NCBI GenBank assembly: GCA_934756675.1
Contig: CAKVLG010000008.1
Span: 1 to 51,655, forward strand
DNA length: 51,655 bases
Direction of reading: 5' to 3'
DNA from: an uncultured Clostridia bacterium
Lineage (GTDB): Bacteria > Bacillota > Clostridia > Christensenellales > UBA1242
The stretch's first letter is position 1. Each line of letters begins with the position of its first letter. Below, one piece after another: positions 16,378 through 24,102 of this stretch. The notes under the pieces are model-generated. The model made no database searches. It was not told where the DNA came from and was given only the letters and a program-made list of their open reading frames with translations. The translations under genes were made by a program, and so were the position numbers.

Positions 16378-17145
16378 ATGTCAAACAAAGTCACAATATG
16401 CGGACTAGACACAAGTTCGCTGCCAAAGGTTTCGGCAAAAGAAATGAACGAATTGCTTGTGCGCTATAAAAATGGCGAAGAGCAAGTAAAAGACTTACTT
16501 ATTCTATATAATATCAGACTTGTACTTTCCATCGTTCAAAGATTTACACTAAAATCTAACAATAGCGATGACGTATTTCAAGTCGGAATGATTGGTCTGA
16601 TTAAGTCTATCGACAACTTTGACACATCAATCGGCGTACGCTTTTCGACATATGCTGTGCCTATGATCATTGGCGAGATAAAAAGGTTTTTGCGTGACAA
16701 CACTTCACTAAAAGTGACCCGCAGCTTGCGTGACATTGCATACAAAGCATTGCAAGCAAAAGAAAACATGCAAAAAACCACATGCGGCGATTTATCGCTC
16801 GAAGACATTGCTAGCGAAATTGATGTTCCACTAAAAGATGTTGCTTGTGCCATGGAAGCAATAACTGAACCAATTTCAATTTACGACAATGTTTTTCAAG
16901 GCAACGAAGACTCGATGGAAGTTATTGACCAGCTAAAAGATTCGTTTATGGAAGACAATTACATCGAAATTTCCGTGCTGCATGACGCCATAAAAAACCT
17001 AGACAAGCGCGAACGCGATATTCTTATTCTTAGATATTTTGCCGGAAAAACACAAATGGAAATATCCAACGAAATTGGCATATCGCAAGCACAAGTTTCG
17101 CGGCTAGAAAAAAATGCACTGGCAACTATAAAAAATATAGTTTAG
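16378..17145 (+). CDS. sigG: RNA polymerase sigma-G factor
   Basis: Sigma-G directs late gene expression in the forespore after engulfment. The 255-residue protein starts MSNKVTICGLDTSSLPKVSA, which matches the characteristic sigma-G N-terminus. It contains region 2 (FQVGMIGLIKSIDNFDTS, FSTYAVPMIIGEIKRFLRD), region 3 (TRSLRDIAYKALQAKE) and the region 4 helix-turn-helix (QMEISNEIGISQAQVSRLEK). Start ATG 16378 follows GGAGGTAAAC; an upstream in-frame ATG at 16345 lacks a site. Unlike in Bacillus, where sigG follows sigE in the same direction, it is inverted here and its stop codon overlaps that of sigE. Confidence 0.97.
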   Translation: MSNKVTICGLDTSSLPKVSAKEMNELLVRYKNGEEQVKDLLILYNIRLVLSIVQRFTLKSNNSDDVFQVGMIGLIKSIDNFDTSIGVRFSTYAVPMIIGEIKRFLRDNTSLKVTRSLRDIAYKALQAKENMQKTTCGDLSLEDIASEIDVPLKDVACAMEAITEPISIYDNVFQGNEDSMEVIDQLKDSFMEDNYIEISVLHDAIKNLDKRERDILILRYFAGKTQMEISNEIGISQAQVSRLEKNALATIKNIV

Positions 17146-17852
17146 GCAAGCTTCAAAATCTCTCGTTTTAGACGGGAGATTATTTTTTTCTCTAATCTTG
17201 AAATATACGATTGCGAAATTGCAAGTTTATCTGCAACTTCTTTTTGTGTCATTTCTTTGTTACTATTAAAGCCATATCGCATACTCATAATTTCTTGCTC
17301 ACGTGGTGGAAGCGAAGATAATGCAATATGCAAAACATTGCTTTCGATTGAACTATCAATATCTTTACTAATTTCATCGGCACTTGTACCAAGAACATCG
17401 CCAATGCAAAGTTCGTTTCCTTCTGAATCGCAAGAAAGTGGTTCTTCGAGTGACACTTCTTTTTTATTCTTTTGACTCTTTCTTAGGTGCATCAAAATTT
17501 CGTTTTCGATGCATCTTGAAGCATATGTTGCCATTTTTATGTTTTTGTCAAGGTTAAAAGAACTAACAGCCTTTATTAGTCCAATTGTTCCAATCGAAAT
17601 TAAGTCGTCAGTGCTTATGCCTGTATTTTCGAACTTTTGCGCAGTGTAAACAACAAGTCGCAAGTTTCGCTCAATAAGCTCACGCCTAGCTTCTTCTTCG
17701 CCACTTGCAAGCCTTTTTGCAAGCAATAACTCTTCTTCTTTTGTTGGGTTCTCTTTAAGTTTTTCTGTGCCCTGACAAATGTAATAGACTCCATCATCAA
17801 GACTAACAAGTCCTTTTATCTTTTTGAAAAAATCACGCAAAAATTTGAACAT
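17142..17852 (-). CDS. sigE: RNA polymerase sigma-E factor (pro-sigma-E)
   Basis: Sigma-E is the early mother-cell sporulation sigma factor, made as an inactive precursor. The 236-residue protein shows the short basic, hydrophobic pro-sequence (residues 1-25) and the cleavage-region motif VYYICQGTEKL. It also has ERNLRLVVYTAQKFENTGI and LISIGTIGLIKAVSSFN of region 2, and the C-terminal helix-turn-helix with ISQSYISRLEKKIISRLK. It follows spoIIGA by 9 bases, the standard spoIIG pairing. Its 3' end overlaps the 3' end of the convergent sigG gene by 4 bases, with no terminator between them. Confidence 0.97.
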   Translation of the reverse strand: MFKFLRDFFKKIKGLVSLDDGVYYICQGTEKLKENPTKEEELLLAKRLASGEEEARRELIERNLRLVVYTAQKFENTGISTDDLISIGTIGLIKAVSSFNLDKNIKMATYASRCIENEILMHLRKSQKNKKEVSLEEPLSCDSEGNELCIGDVLGTSADEISKDIDSSIESNVLHIALSSLPPREQEIMSMRYGFNSNKEMTQKEVADKLAISQSYISRLEKKIISRLKREILKLA

Positions 17853-17861
17853 AATTCCCCC

Positions 17862-18710
17862 TTAAACAATCGCTGGATTAAGTAGCACTTCGAAATTGTC
17901 TTTTACTTTAAAGTCGTGCATGCTGAGCCCCAAAACAAAGTTTGATATTTGTTTTTGGTTATCGTTCATTTGCATTTTTCCACCATCAAAAATCATCATC
18001 TTTTTGCTTGTACCCGAAACTGTAGAGAAATTTATAAATCTAACATTTTTAATTATCTTGCTTTTCCCCGTTTCTATTGCATTCTGAATTTCTTTTAAAC
18101 TATAAATTCGCATTAAACTTGTTAATGAAATGATAACTACTGGCAACCCAGTAGATTTTTCAATTAACATATTTCCACTATCGAGCAGACCTTTTAGTTT
18201 TATTTGTTTATTATCTATAAATAAAATAACATCACGCATAAACGGCAAACTGTTGCGTTTTTTATAAAGCATACGTGCGATATATTCAATTATTCTTATA
18301 TATATAAATATTGTTGCCAAAATTGCACCAAGTGGCAAGCTGGCACTATATGAAAGCGTGAAAAATCCATACACTTTGGCGCCCATGCATGCAAGCACCG
18401 CATAGCTTACTCCGCCAAGAGCAAACGACATTACATAAAATACAAGCAGTCTTTGGAAAAACGCCTTAAAATTACTAATGTTACCACAGACAGCTATCAT
18501 CAAGCACGAAAGAGCAAACTTAAAAACAATTAGCACAATGTTTGCGACTTTTAGAAGTGGCATAACAACCGAACCGGCAGTGCCAATTATTGCAGCAAAT
18601 AATATCAGCCATTTATTCGACTTTATGCCAAGAATTTTAAATGTATAAAACAGTAACAATAAATCTATAACCAAATTGTCTATAATAACATATTCAATAT
18701 ATATATCCAT
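17862..18710 (-). CDS. spoIIGA: sigma-E processing peptidase SpoIIGA
   Basis: SpoIIGA is the membrane-bound aspartic protease that cleaves pro-sigma-E. The 282-residue protein has about five N-terminal membrane segments (residues 1-145). The soluble domain carries the catalytic motif LLDSGNML, in which the Asp is the active residue, and family segments such as VIISLTSL and VSGTSKKMM. I start at ATG 18710 (MDIYIEYVIIDN), which matches the family N-terminus; an in-frame TTG 30 bases upstream is less likely. No good ribosome binding site is visible for either. It lies directly upstream of its substrate gene sigE. Confidence 0.93.
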   Translation of the reverse strand: MDIYIEYVIIDNLVIDLLLLFYTFKILGIKSNKWLILFAAIIGTAGSVVMPLLKVANIVLIVFKFALSCLMIAVCGNISNFKAFFQRLLVFYVMSFALGGVSYAVLACMGAKVYGFFTLSYSASLPLGAILATIFIYIRIIEYIARMLYKKRNSLPFMRDVILFIDNKQIKLKGLLDSGNMLIEKSTGLPVVIISLTSLMRIYSLKEIQNAIETGKSKIIKNVRFINFSTVSGTSKKMMIFDGGKMQMNDNQKQISNFVLGLSMHDFKVKDNFEVLLNPAIV

Positions 18711-18807
18711 GCATAAAAGTCTACGCGAAGATAAACTCAATTTTGAATAAGAAAAACAAGAGTTGTTGCAGAATTTTGCATTATCTTGTCTAAATAGAAA
18801 AAAGGCA

Positions 18808-18830
18808 TAAAAAAACCAGCTTTCGCTGGA
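18808..18830 (-). terminator. terminator of ftsA-ftsZ
   Basis: The stem CCAGC / GCTGG (18816-18820 with 18825-18829), A/T-extended, is followed by T7 on the minus strand, 7 bases after the ftsZ stop codon. Confidence 0.85.
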
Positions 18831-18836
18831 TTTTTT

Positions 18837-20150
18837 TTATCTTTTTAATTGTCTACGTAAAAATGGTGGCAAGTCGCTATCAGAAACTTCGACTCTCGAA
18901 GAACCAATATCATAACCACTTGGTTCTGGTTGCCTTGGAGCTGGGGCTGGAGCAGGAGTTTGTTCTGGCTCTTCCCTTACCTCGTTTCTTTCTGGCATAA
19001 CAGGAGCTGCTGGTTTTTGCTCACTAAAAGCATCTTCACTAAAAAGTTTAATGCTTGTTGTTGGCTTTTCTGGAGCTGTTTTAATTGGTTTACCAAATAA
19101 GAAGTCTTCGAACTTAACTTTATCGAAACCAGAAAGGTTTGCAGTTGGTTTTGGAATCTCTTGTTTTTGTTCTTTTTGACCAACGATTGAATCAAAATTG
19201 CTGTTTTGGAAACCAGTAGCAATAACTGTTATAACAATTCTATCGTTATAGTTTTCGTCGATAGTTGCACCAAAGATTGTGTTTGCAGATGGGTCAACAA
19301 CGTCTTTAACAAGCTTAACAGATTCGTTAACTTCATCAAGTGTTAAATCAAAACCACCAGTAACATTGATAATAACGGCAGTTGCACCTTCAATAGTTGT
19401 TTCGAGAAGTGGACTTGCAACAGCTTTTCTAACAGCATCAACATTACGTTTTTCACCTTTACCTTCGCCAATGCCCATATGAGCAAGACCACGGTTTTTC
19501 ATAACAGTTCTAACATCGGCAAAGTCAAGGTTGATAAGCGAAGGTGTTGCAATTAAATCTGCAATACCTTGAATACCTTGACGCAAAACATCATCAGCAT
19601 ACTTAAACGCATCAACAATAGGTGTTCCCTTTGGAACGACTTGCAAAAGTCTATCGTTTGGTATAACAACAAGTGTATCTACGCATTTGCTAAGATTTTT
19701 AATACCCATCTCAGCATTTTGCATACGTGTTCTACCTTCAAACTCAAAAGGCTTTGTTACAACTGCAATTGTCAAAATACCCATTTCTTTTGCAATGCTT
19801 GCAATAACAGGTGCAGCACCTGTACCAGTACCACCACCCATACCGGCAGTGATGAACACAAGGTCTGTACCTTTCAATTTTTCAGCAATCTCACCGCGGC
19901 TTTCTTCTGCTGCCTTTCTACCAATTTCTGGATCGGCACCAGCACCAAGACCACGTGTCAATTTTTCACCAATTTGAATTTGTGATGTCGCATTACTCAT
20001 CATAAGTGCTTGCTTGTCTGTGTTAACAGCCAAAAACTTAGCACTTTTTATATTTGCAGCAATCATACGGTTAACAGCATTGTTACCGCCACCACCAACA
20101 CCAACAACAAGTATTTGACATATTGGGCTTATGTTACTAAAATCCATCAT
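18837..20150 (-). CDS. ftsZ: cell division protein FtsZ
   Basis: FtsZ is the tubulin-like GTPase that forms the division ring. The 437-residue protein has the N-terminal nucleotide-binding motif VGVGGGGNNAVNRM, the tubulin signature GGGTGTGAAP, and a T7-loop segment (LINLDFADVRTVM). A Pro/Glu/Ala-rich linker (about residues 330-425) leads to the C-terminal peptide DLPPFLRRQLKR that binds FtsA and other partners. Start ATG 20150 follows GGAGG; a second ATG is immediately adjacent. It lies 13 bases after ftsA, with a terminator behind it. Confidence 0.98.
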   Translation of the reverse strand: MMDFSNISPICQILVVGVGGGGNNAVNRMIAANIKSAKFLAVNTDKQALMMSNATSQIQIGEKLTRGLGAGADPEIGRKAAEESRGEIAEKLKGTDLVFITAGMGGGTGTGAAPVIASIAKEMGILTIAVVTKPFEFEGRTRMQNAEMGIKNLSKCVDTLVVIPNDRLLQVVPKGTPIVDAFKYADDVLRQGIQGIADLIATPSLINLDFADVRTVMKNRGLAHMGIGEGKGEKRNVDAVRKAVASPLLETTIEGATAVIINVTGGFDLTLDEVNESVKLVKDVVDPSANTIFGATIDENYNDRIVITVIATGFQNSNFDSIVGQKEQKQEIPKPTANLSGFDKVKFEDFLFGKPIKTAPEKPTTSIKLFSEDAFSEQKPAAPVMPERNEVREEPEQTPAPAPAPRQPEPSGYDIGSSRVEVSDSDLPPFLRRQLKR

Positions 20151-20163
20151 ACTATAAATCCTC

Positions 20164-21309
20164 CTATCTTACCAATAAAAAGCTATCATTTTGTTCAATA
20201 TCAATTGCAAGGTCAAGTAATCCAATTTCCGAAGAATAATCTGGTCTAGAAAGTGTTGGCAATTGTGGAGCGATAAGCTCTACCTTTCTACCAATCTTGC
20301 GTGACATGTAATCGCGTATACCTTTTACCATATTAACGCCACCGCCAGTCAAGAACATTGGGATATAATCTGGAAAATCAAACTCGCATTTTGAAATACA
20401 TTTTGAAATATATTCGCAAATCATATCGATTCTGTCGCACACAATTTCGTTTGTGATTTTTGCTGAATATGGAGTAATAAACTCTTTGCCAGCAATGTCG
20501 TATGTGTCGGTAGGTTCAGCGTCCCAACCAAGGTCAACTTTACGTTTCAAGCTTTCAGCTTGCGCAAAATTCATTTTTAAGCATTGACTAAGGTCACCTG
20601 TTATATATCCGCCACCAAGCGAAAAACTATTTAAAAACAAAAGTGCATCGCCACGGCCAAGCATAACATTTGTTGTGATATATCCGCAATCTACTAAAAA
20701 TACATATCTATCGCGAACTTCTGGAGCAAACAAGTGTAACATTTCTGCAAGATTGCTCGAAATAAAACCAATTGATCTAACGCCAACATCGTCCAAAACG
20801 CTACAAATAAAATCCAGAAAATTGTTTTCTGCCAAACAATAACTAACAAGCCCTTGAAGTTTTGTCGAGTATTGACCGCGTGGTTCAATAATTCTTCTGT
20901 TATCGTCCAAGACAAAGTATACTGGCGATTGATTGATAACTGTATGCGTTGGATGATTTTTATAGATATTTCCAGTGTTAAATAACTTTTCGACTTCACT
21001 GTCGCCTATCTTTTTCTTTTTGTTAAAGTTGATGCAAACATCGCGGACAGAAACATTTGTAAATTCCCCAGGAACACCAACATACATTTCGCTGATGTTT
21101 GTGTTTGCTTCAACTTGAGCATTGTTAATTGCAAGTGCCAGAGCCTTTGACATTTGTTCTGGCTCTAAAAATTCGCCATTAGAAAAGCCGGCATATTCAA
21201 CCGAACCTTTACCTTTAATTTTAAAAGTGTTGTTAATTCCACGTTCACCAACCATAACAGTTAGCGAATATGAACCAATATCAAGAATTGCAACATCTCT
21301 TTTAGACAT
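20164..21309 (-). CDS. ftsA: cell division protein FtsA (short C-terminus)
   Basis: FtsA is the actin-like protein that tethers FtsZ to the membrane. The 381-residue protein keeps the fold signatures: ILDIGSYSLTVMVGE (phosphate 1), the 1C domain MYVGVPGEFTNV, LVDCGYITTNVML (phosphate 2) and MFLTGGGVNMVKGI (adenosine motif). It stops at SEIGLLDLAIDIEQNDSFLLVR. Other FtsAs continue through a linker to a C-terminal amphipathic helix that binds the membrane, and none is visible here. Membrane attachment may therefore differ. It has its own promoter and begins the ftsA-ftsZ unit. Confidence 0.94.
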   Translation of the reverse strand: MSKRDVAILDIGSYSLTVMVGERGINNTFKIKGKGSVEYAGFSNGEFLEPEQMSKALALAINNAQVEANTNISEMYVGVPGEFTNVSVRDVCINFNKKKKIGDSEVEKLFNTGNIYKNHPTHTVINQSPVYFVLDDNRRIIEPRGQYSTKLQGLVSYCLAENNFLDFICSVLDDVGVRSIGFISSNLAEMLHLFAPEVRDRYVFLVDCGYITTNVMLGRGDALLFLNSFSLGGGYITGDLSQCLKMNFAQAESLKRKVDLGWDAEPTDTYDIAGKEFITPYSAKITNEIVCDRIDMICEYISKCISKCEFDFPDYIPMFLTGGGVNMVKGIRDYMSRKIGRKVELIAPQLPTLSRPDYSSEIGLLDLAIDIEQNDSFLLVR

Positions 21310-21340
21310 TTTTTCGCCTCTTCTACAATTACTTTAATAA

Positions 21341-21370
21341 ATTATATTATATTTATTATGTGCAAGTCAA
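21341..21370 (-). promoter_or_regulatory. sigma-A promoter of ftsA-ftsZ
   Basis: On the minus strand, TTGACT (21365-21370), an 18-base spacer, then TATAAT (21341-21346). It is placed just after the ftsQ terminator. Confidence 0.75.
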
Positions 21371-21390
21371 ATACAAAAAAGCAAATAATA

Positions 21391-21418
21391 AAAAAATCGA
21401 GGCTAAATCTCGATTTTT
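21391..21418 (-). terminator. terminator after ftsQ
   Basis: The stem AAAATCGAG / CTCGATTTT (21393-21401 with 21409-21417) is followed by T on the minus strand. It overlaps the ftsQ stop codon and splits murA-ftsQ from ftsA-ftsZ. Confidence 0.8.
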
Positions 21419-22205
21419 ACCAGTCTTCAGATAGTTTTATAACACATTGCCCATTGAGTTTTACATCAATTTTTAATCGCAGTAATTCTTCCGCACTATA
21501 TGTTTGGCTTACACTGTTATAAGAAACCATGCCATTAAACGCTCTTTCTGAAACATTTTGTTCGCCAGTGATGCGAACTTTTGCACCTGTTTTAAAATTA
21601 AATGTATACACATAATCCCTTACAGCAGCGTCATATTCGAATAGTATGTTAGACATAATACTCATTGGAGTACGCCCAGCCGAGTATATAGAATTAACCA
21701 AACCAAGCATTTTATCTTTGGTTTCCCCGCTGGTTAAAAAGTCTCCAAGTTGCAAATCATTTGGAAGCTCAAAACCTTCGAAATCACATTCGCAATAGTC
21801 TTTATAATCATCATATGTAGCTGTGATATTAATAACCTTCATCTCTTCGTCAAAAATGTAATAATACCCTTCGTTGTCTTTTATACGCAATTGCCCTTCG
21901 CGTTCACGCACATAAACAGACATTTTGTTTGGGAATTTTTTGACGATTTTTACAACTTTTAAGTTTGCACATTGCTTTTCGATATTGGCAATGTTTTCGT
22001 CATATTTGGTGAAAAGCAAGTTACTACCCATCTTAAAGTTGCCAGCATCAAGAATTTGTTGTTTTGTCACATCAAAAGATGCTTCCGTTTGTGAGATAAA
22101 TTCAATATCAATTCGATTAAGTCTAAAAACCGTGCAACAAAAGATTATAGCAACAACAATTATGCCAAGAACAATAGATAATGCAATAACTCTTTTCTTT
22201 TTCAT
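21417..22205 (-). CDS. ftsQ: cell division protein FtsQ/DivIB
   Basis: A bitopic divisome protein that links FtsL/FtsB (DivIC) to the septal synthases. The 262-residue protein has a basic cytoplasmic start (MKKKR), one membrane segment (about residues 6-28), a POTRA-like domain (about 30-100, including the typical NLKVVKIVKKFPNKMSVYVRER) and an extracellular beta domain. Its start lies 1 base after the murA stop, so the two are coupled. Sequence conservation is low, as usual for this family, but position and topology agree. Confidence 0.88.
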   Translation of the reverse strand: MKKKRVIALSIVLGIIVVAIIFCCTVFRLNRIDIEFISQTEASFDVTKQQILDAGNFKMGSNLLFTKYDENIANIEKQCANLKVVKIVKKFPNKMSVYVREREGQLRIKDNEGYYYIFDEEMKVINITATYDDYKDYCECDFEGFELPNDLQLGDFLTSGETKDKMLGLVNSIYSAGRTPMSIMSNILFEYDAAVRDYVYTFNFKTGAKVRITGEQNVSERAFNGMVSYNSVSQTYSAEELLRLKIDVKLNGQCVIKLSEDW

Positions 22206-22206
22206 A

Positions 22207-23460
22207 TTATTTTCTCTCTATTCTAGCGCCGAGCATCGAAAGCTTTTGTTCAAAATTCTCATACCCCCTGTCGATATACTTAATATTTTCGACTACGGTT
22301 GTACCACTAGCACAAAGCCCAGCAAGAACAAGTGCTGCGCCGCCACGCAAATCTTCGGCAACGACATTTGTTCCACAAAGCCCTTCTACCCCGCGGATAA
22401 TTGCAAGCGAATCACGTACTTGAATTTTTGCACCCATTTTAACAAGTTCTGGCACGTGTTTAAAACGCGACTCAAACAAGTTTTCTTTTATAACACTTAT
22501 ACCATCTGCCACCGTAAGCATACTCATCATTGGAGCTTGTAAATCGGTAGGAAAACCTGGATATGGTTGCGTGCTAACGCTTGGGCAAGCGGACATACGC
22601 TTGTAACTTTCTATACATATATTATCATTTTTTGTTGTAATCATGCAACCAGAATTGCGTAATTTTATAATTAAAGAAAAAACATGTTCCACATCACAAT
22701 GTTTAAGCGTTATTTTTCCGCCAGTCATGGCAGCTGCAAGTAAATATGTCCCCGTAACAATTCTGTCTGCAATAGGCTTATATTTCACGCCTTTGAGTTC
22801 TTTAACGCCTTTTACAACGATTGTTCCAGTGCCAGCACCTTGGACACAGCCACCCATTTTATTGATAAAGTTTGCTAAGTCTACTATTTCTGGTTCTTTT
22901 GCGGCATTAATAATTTTCACAGTTTTGTTTTCCGCAAGCGTACCAACCATAAGTAAGTTTTCTGTTGCGCCAACACTTGGGTAACTCAAACTTACCACGC
23001 CACCGCGAAAGTTCGAACCATCACAACAAATATATCCGTCTTCTTCCTTTATATCTATCCCAAGCTCCCGCAAACCAGAAAGATGCAAATCTATAGGTCT
23101 GTTACCAATTTTGCAACCACCAGGGTATGCAACTTTCGCCTTGCCAAGTTTAGCAATCATTGGCCCTAGCATAAATATTGAAGAGCGAATTTCTTTTGTC
23201 AGTTGCTCGGATATTTCATAGCTATTAATAAAACTTGCGTCAATGCAAACATCTGACTCCCATTTTTCCACTTTTGCACCAAGACTTTGCAAAATGTCTA
23301 ACATTTTTTGTACATCTGCAATTTGTGGTAAACTTTTTAATATAATTTTGTCACTTGATAAAATGCTTGCAGCAATTATTGGCAAGCTTGCATTTTTACT
23401 AGTATCAACAATAATTTCGCCGCCAAGACTTTTGGCGCCGTCAATAATAAATCTATCCAT
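22207..23460 (-). CDS. murA: UDP-N-acetylglucosamine 1-carboxyvinyltransferase MurA
   Basis: MurA adds enolpyruvate to UDP-GlcNAc, the first committed step of peptidoglycan synthesis and the target of fosfomycin. The 417-residue protein has the family's inside-out alpha/beta barrel signatures: SKNASLPIIAASIL near the start, GGCKIGNRPIDLHLSGL with the catalytic Cys that fosfomycin alkylates, FPTDLQAPMMSML, and DLRGGAALVLAGL. The start is ATG 23460 after AGAGGTG; an in-frame GTG at 23469 is inside the ribosome binding site. It sits where murG would be expected to precede ftsQ in many clusters. Confidence 0.97.
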   Translation of the reverse strand: MDRFIIDGAKSLGGEIIVDTSKNASLPIIAASILSSDKIILKSLPQIADVQKMLDILQSLGAKVEKWESDVCIDASFINSYEISEQLTKEIRSSIFMLGPMIAKLGKAKVAYPGGCKIGNRPIDLHLSGLRELGIDIKEEDGYICCDGSNFRGGVVSLSYPSVGATENLLMVGTLAENKTVKIINAAKEPEIVDLANFINKMGGCVQGAGTGTIVVKGVKELKGVKYKPIADRIVTGTYLLAAAMTGGKITLKHCDVEHVFSLIIKLRNSGCMITTKNDNICIESYKRMSACPSVSTQPYPGFPTDLQAPMMSMLTVADGISVIKENLFESRFKHVPELVKMGAKIQVRDSLAIIRGVEGLCGTNVVAEDLRGGAALVLAGLCASGTTVVENIKYIDRGYENFEQKLSMLGARIERK

Positions 23461-23483
23461 AAAAAACACCTCTATACCATATG

Positions 23484-23750
23484 CTATGCACGCGTTGCCT
23501 TAAATTGGCACAAAAAGCATTTCTTTTTAATGCGAAAAATTGAATATTTTGCAATCATATTTTGTTCTATATACACGCCTTCATTATCGCGCTTTTTTAA
23601 GAGCTCGAATAGCTTTTTGGCAAGTGTCGTCTTATCAATTTCCGCTAAAACCATCTATAAAAATAATCTATGTACAAGTCTAGTGTTTTGTTGAAACGAA
23701 AGGTCTTTGCTATTCACCGTTAACTCTTTTTTATTTTCAATTTTATCCAC
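23484..23750 (-). pseudogene. small ORF or decayed MurG-like 3' end
   Basis: A 56-codon ORF (ATG 23654 to TAG 23484) ends 24 bases before murA. The same frame continues upstream beyond a TAG to about 23750. Read through that stop, the segment FQQNTRLVHRLFL-stop-MVLAE, then IDKTTLAKKLFELLKK, resembles the end of MurG: Q, N and R, then about 13 residues to the E-x-D-x-T before an L-A-x-x-L-x-E-L-L helix. There is no ribosome binding site at ATG 23654. It may be a murG relic, or an unrelated small gene with a Cys-rich, basic end (KKKCFLCQ). Confidence 0.3.
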
Positions 23751-23763
23751 GCTCTCCAGCTTT

Positions 23764-23792
23764 ATTATACTAATTCACGCACAATTTTTAAA
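23764..23792 (-). promoter_or_regulatory. probable promoter of murA-ftsQ
   Basis: On the minus strand, TTTAAA (23787-23792), a 17-base spacer, then TATAAT (23764-23769). The -35 is weak, but this is the only good candidate before murA. Confidence 0.5.
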
Positions 23793-23848
23793 ACGAAAGC
23801 ACTAGTTATGATAAACATATCTCAATTTTCCATAATACCATTGTCTGT

Positions 23849-23877
23849 TTGACAAAATCACAAACATGGTGTATAAT
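23849..23877 (+). promoter_or_regulatory. consensus sigma-A promoter of the radical SAM unit
   Basis: TTGACA (23849-23854) and TATAAT (23872-23877), exactly 17 bases apart, match the consensus at every position. The start of transcription would be near 23884, giving a leader of about 220 bases before the radical SAM gene. Confidence 0.85.
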
Positions 23878-23900
23878 ATTTATATATGGAGATGAATATT

Positions 23901-23948
23901 ATGAAAAACGTAATCATGTTAACTAAATATCATCACACCCACATATAG
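23901..23948 (+). CDS. 15-residue His-rich leader peptide
   Basis: A 15-codon ORF, MKNVIMLTKYHHTHI, follows a GGAG site at 9 bases and starts about 17 bases after the predicted transcription start. Three of its last five residues are His. Its final codons form the 5' arm of a hairpin whose other arm can instead pair with the terminator stem downstream. This is the layout of an amino-acid-biosynthesis leader peptide such as HisL. The alternative is a precursor peptide for the radical SAM enzyme, though 15 residues is very short for that. Confidence 0.6.
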   Translation: MKNVIMLTKYHHTHI

Positions 23949-24080
23949 TGCTATATGTGGTAATTTTAATGTGTAAAAAATAATTTTATTAACCTTGCTG
24001 TCATATAGTTAATTTTGTTAATTGTATGGCAGTTTTTTATTTGTAATTCTGCCTTTTTATGGGTGGAATTTTTTTATTTT
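23939..24080 (+). promoter_or_regulatory. transcription attenuator with two terminators
   Basis: Arm 1, CCACATATAG (23939-23948, the end of the leader peptide), pairs with arm 2, CTATATGTGG (23951-23960). Arm 3, CATATAG (24002-24008), repeats seven bases of arm 1 and can pair with arm 2. Arm 3 is also part of a long terminator stem (23998-24032) followed by T6. A second hairpin, AATTCTGCC / GGTGGAATT (24045-24053 with 24062-24070), is followed by T7. Pairing of 2 with 3 would break the first terminator. The AGGAG ribosome binding site comes just after (24089-24093). Confidence 0.6.
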
Positions 24081-24102
24081 ATAAATTTAGGAGAAAACAA
24101 AA

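Noticed and set aside
23901..23948. T-box or riboswitch for the radical SAM leader
   Set aside because: No T-box sequence, stem I or specifier-loop pattern and no known aptamer core was seen; leader peptide attenuation fits better.
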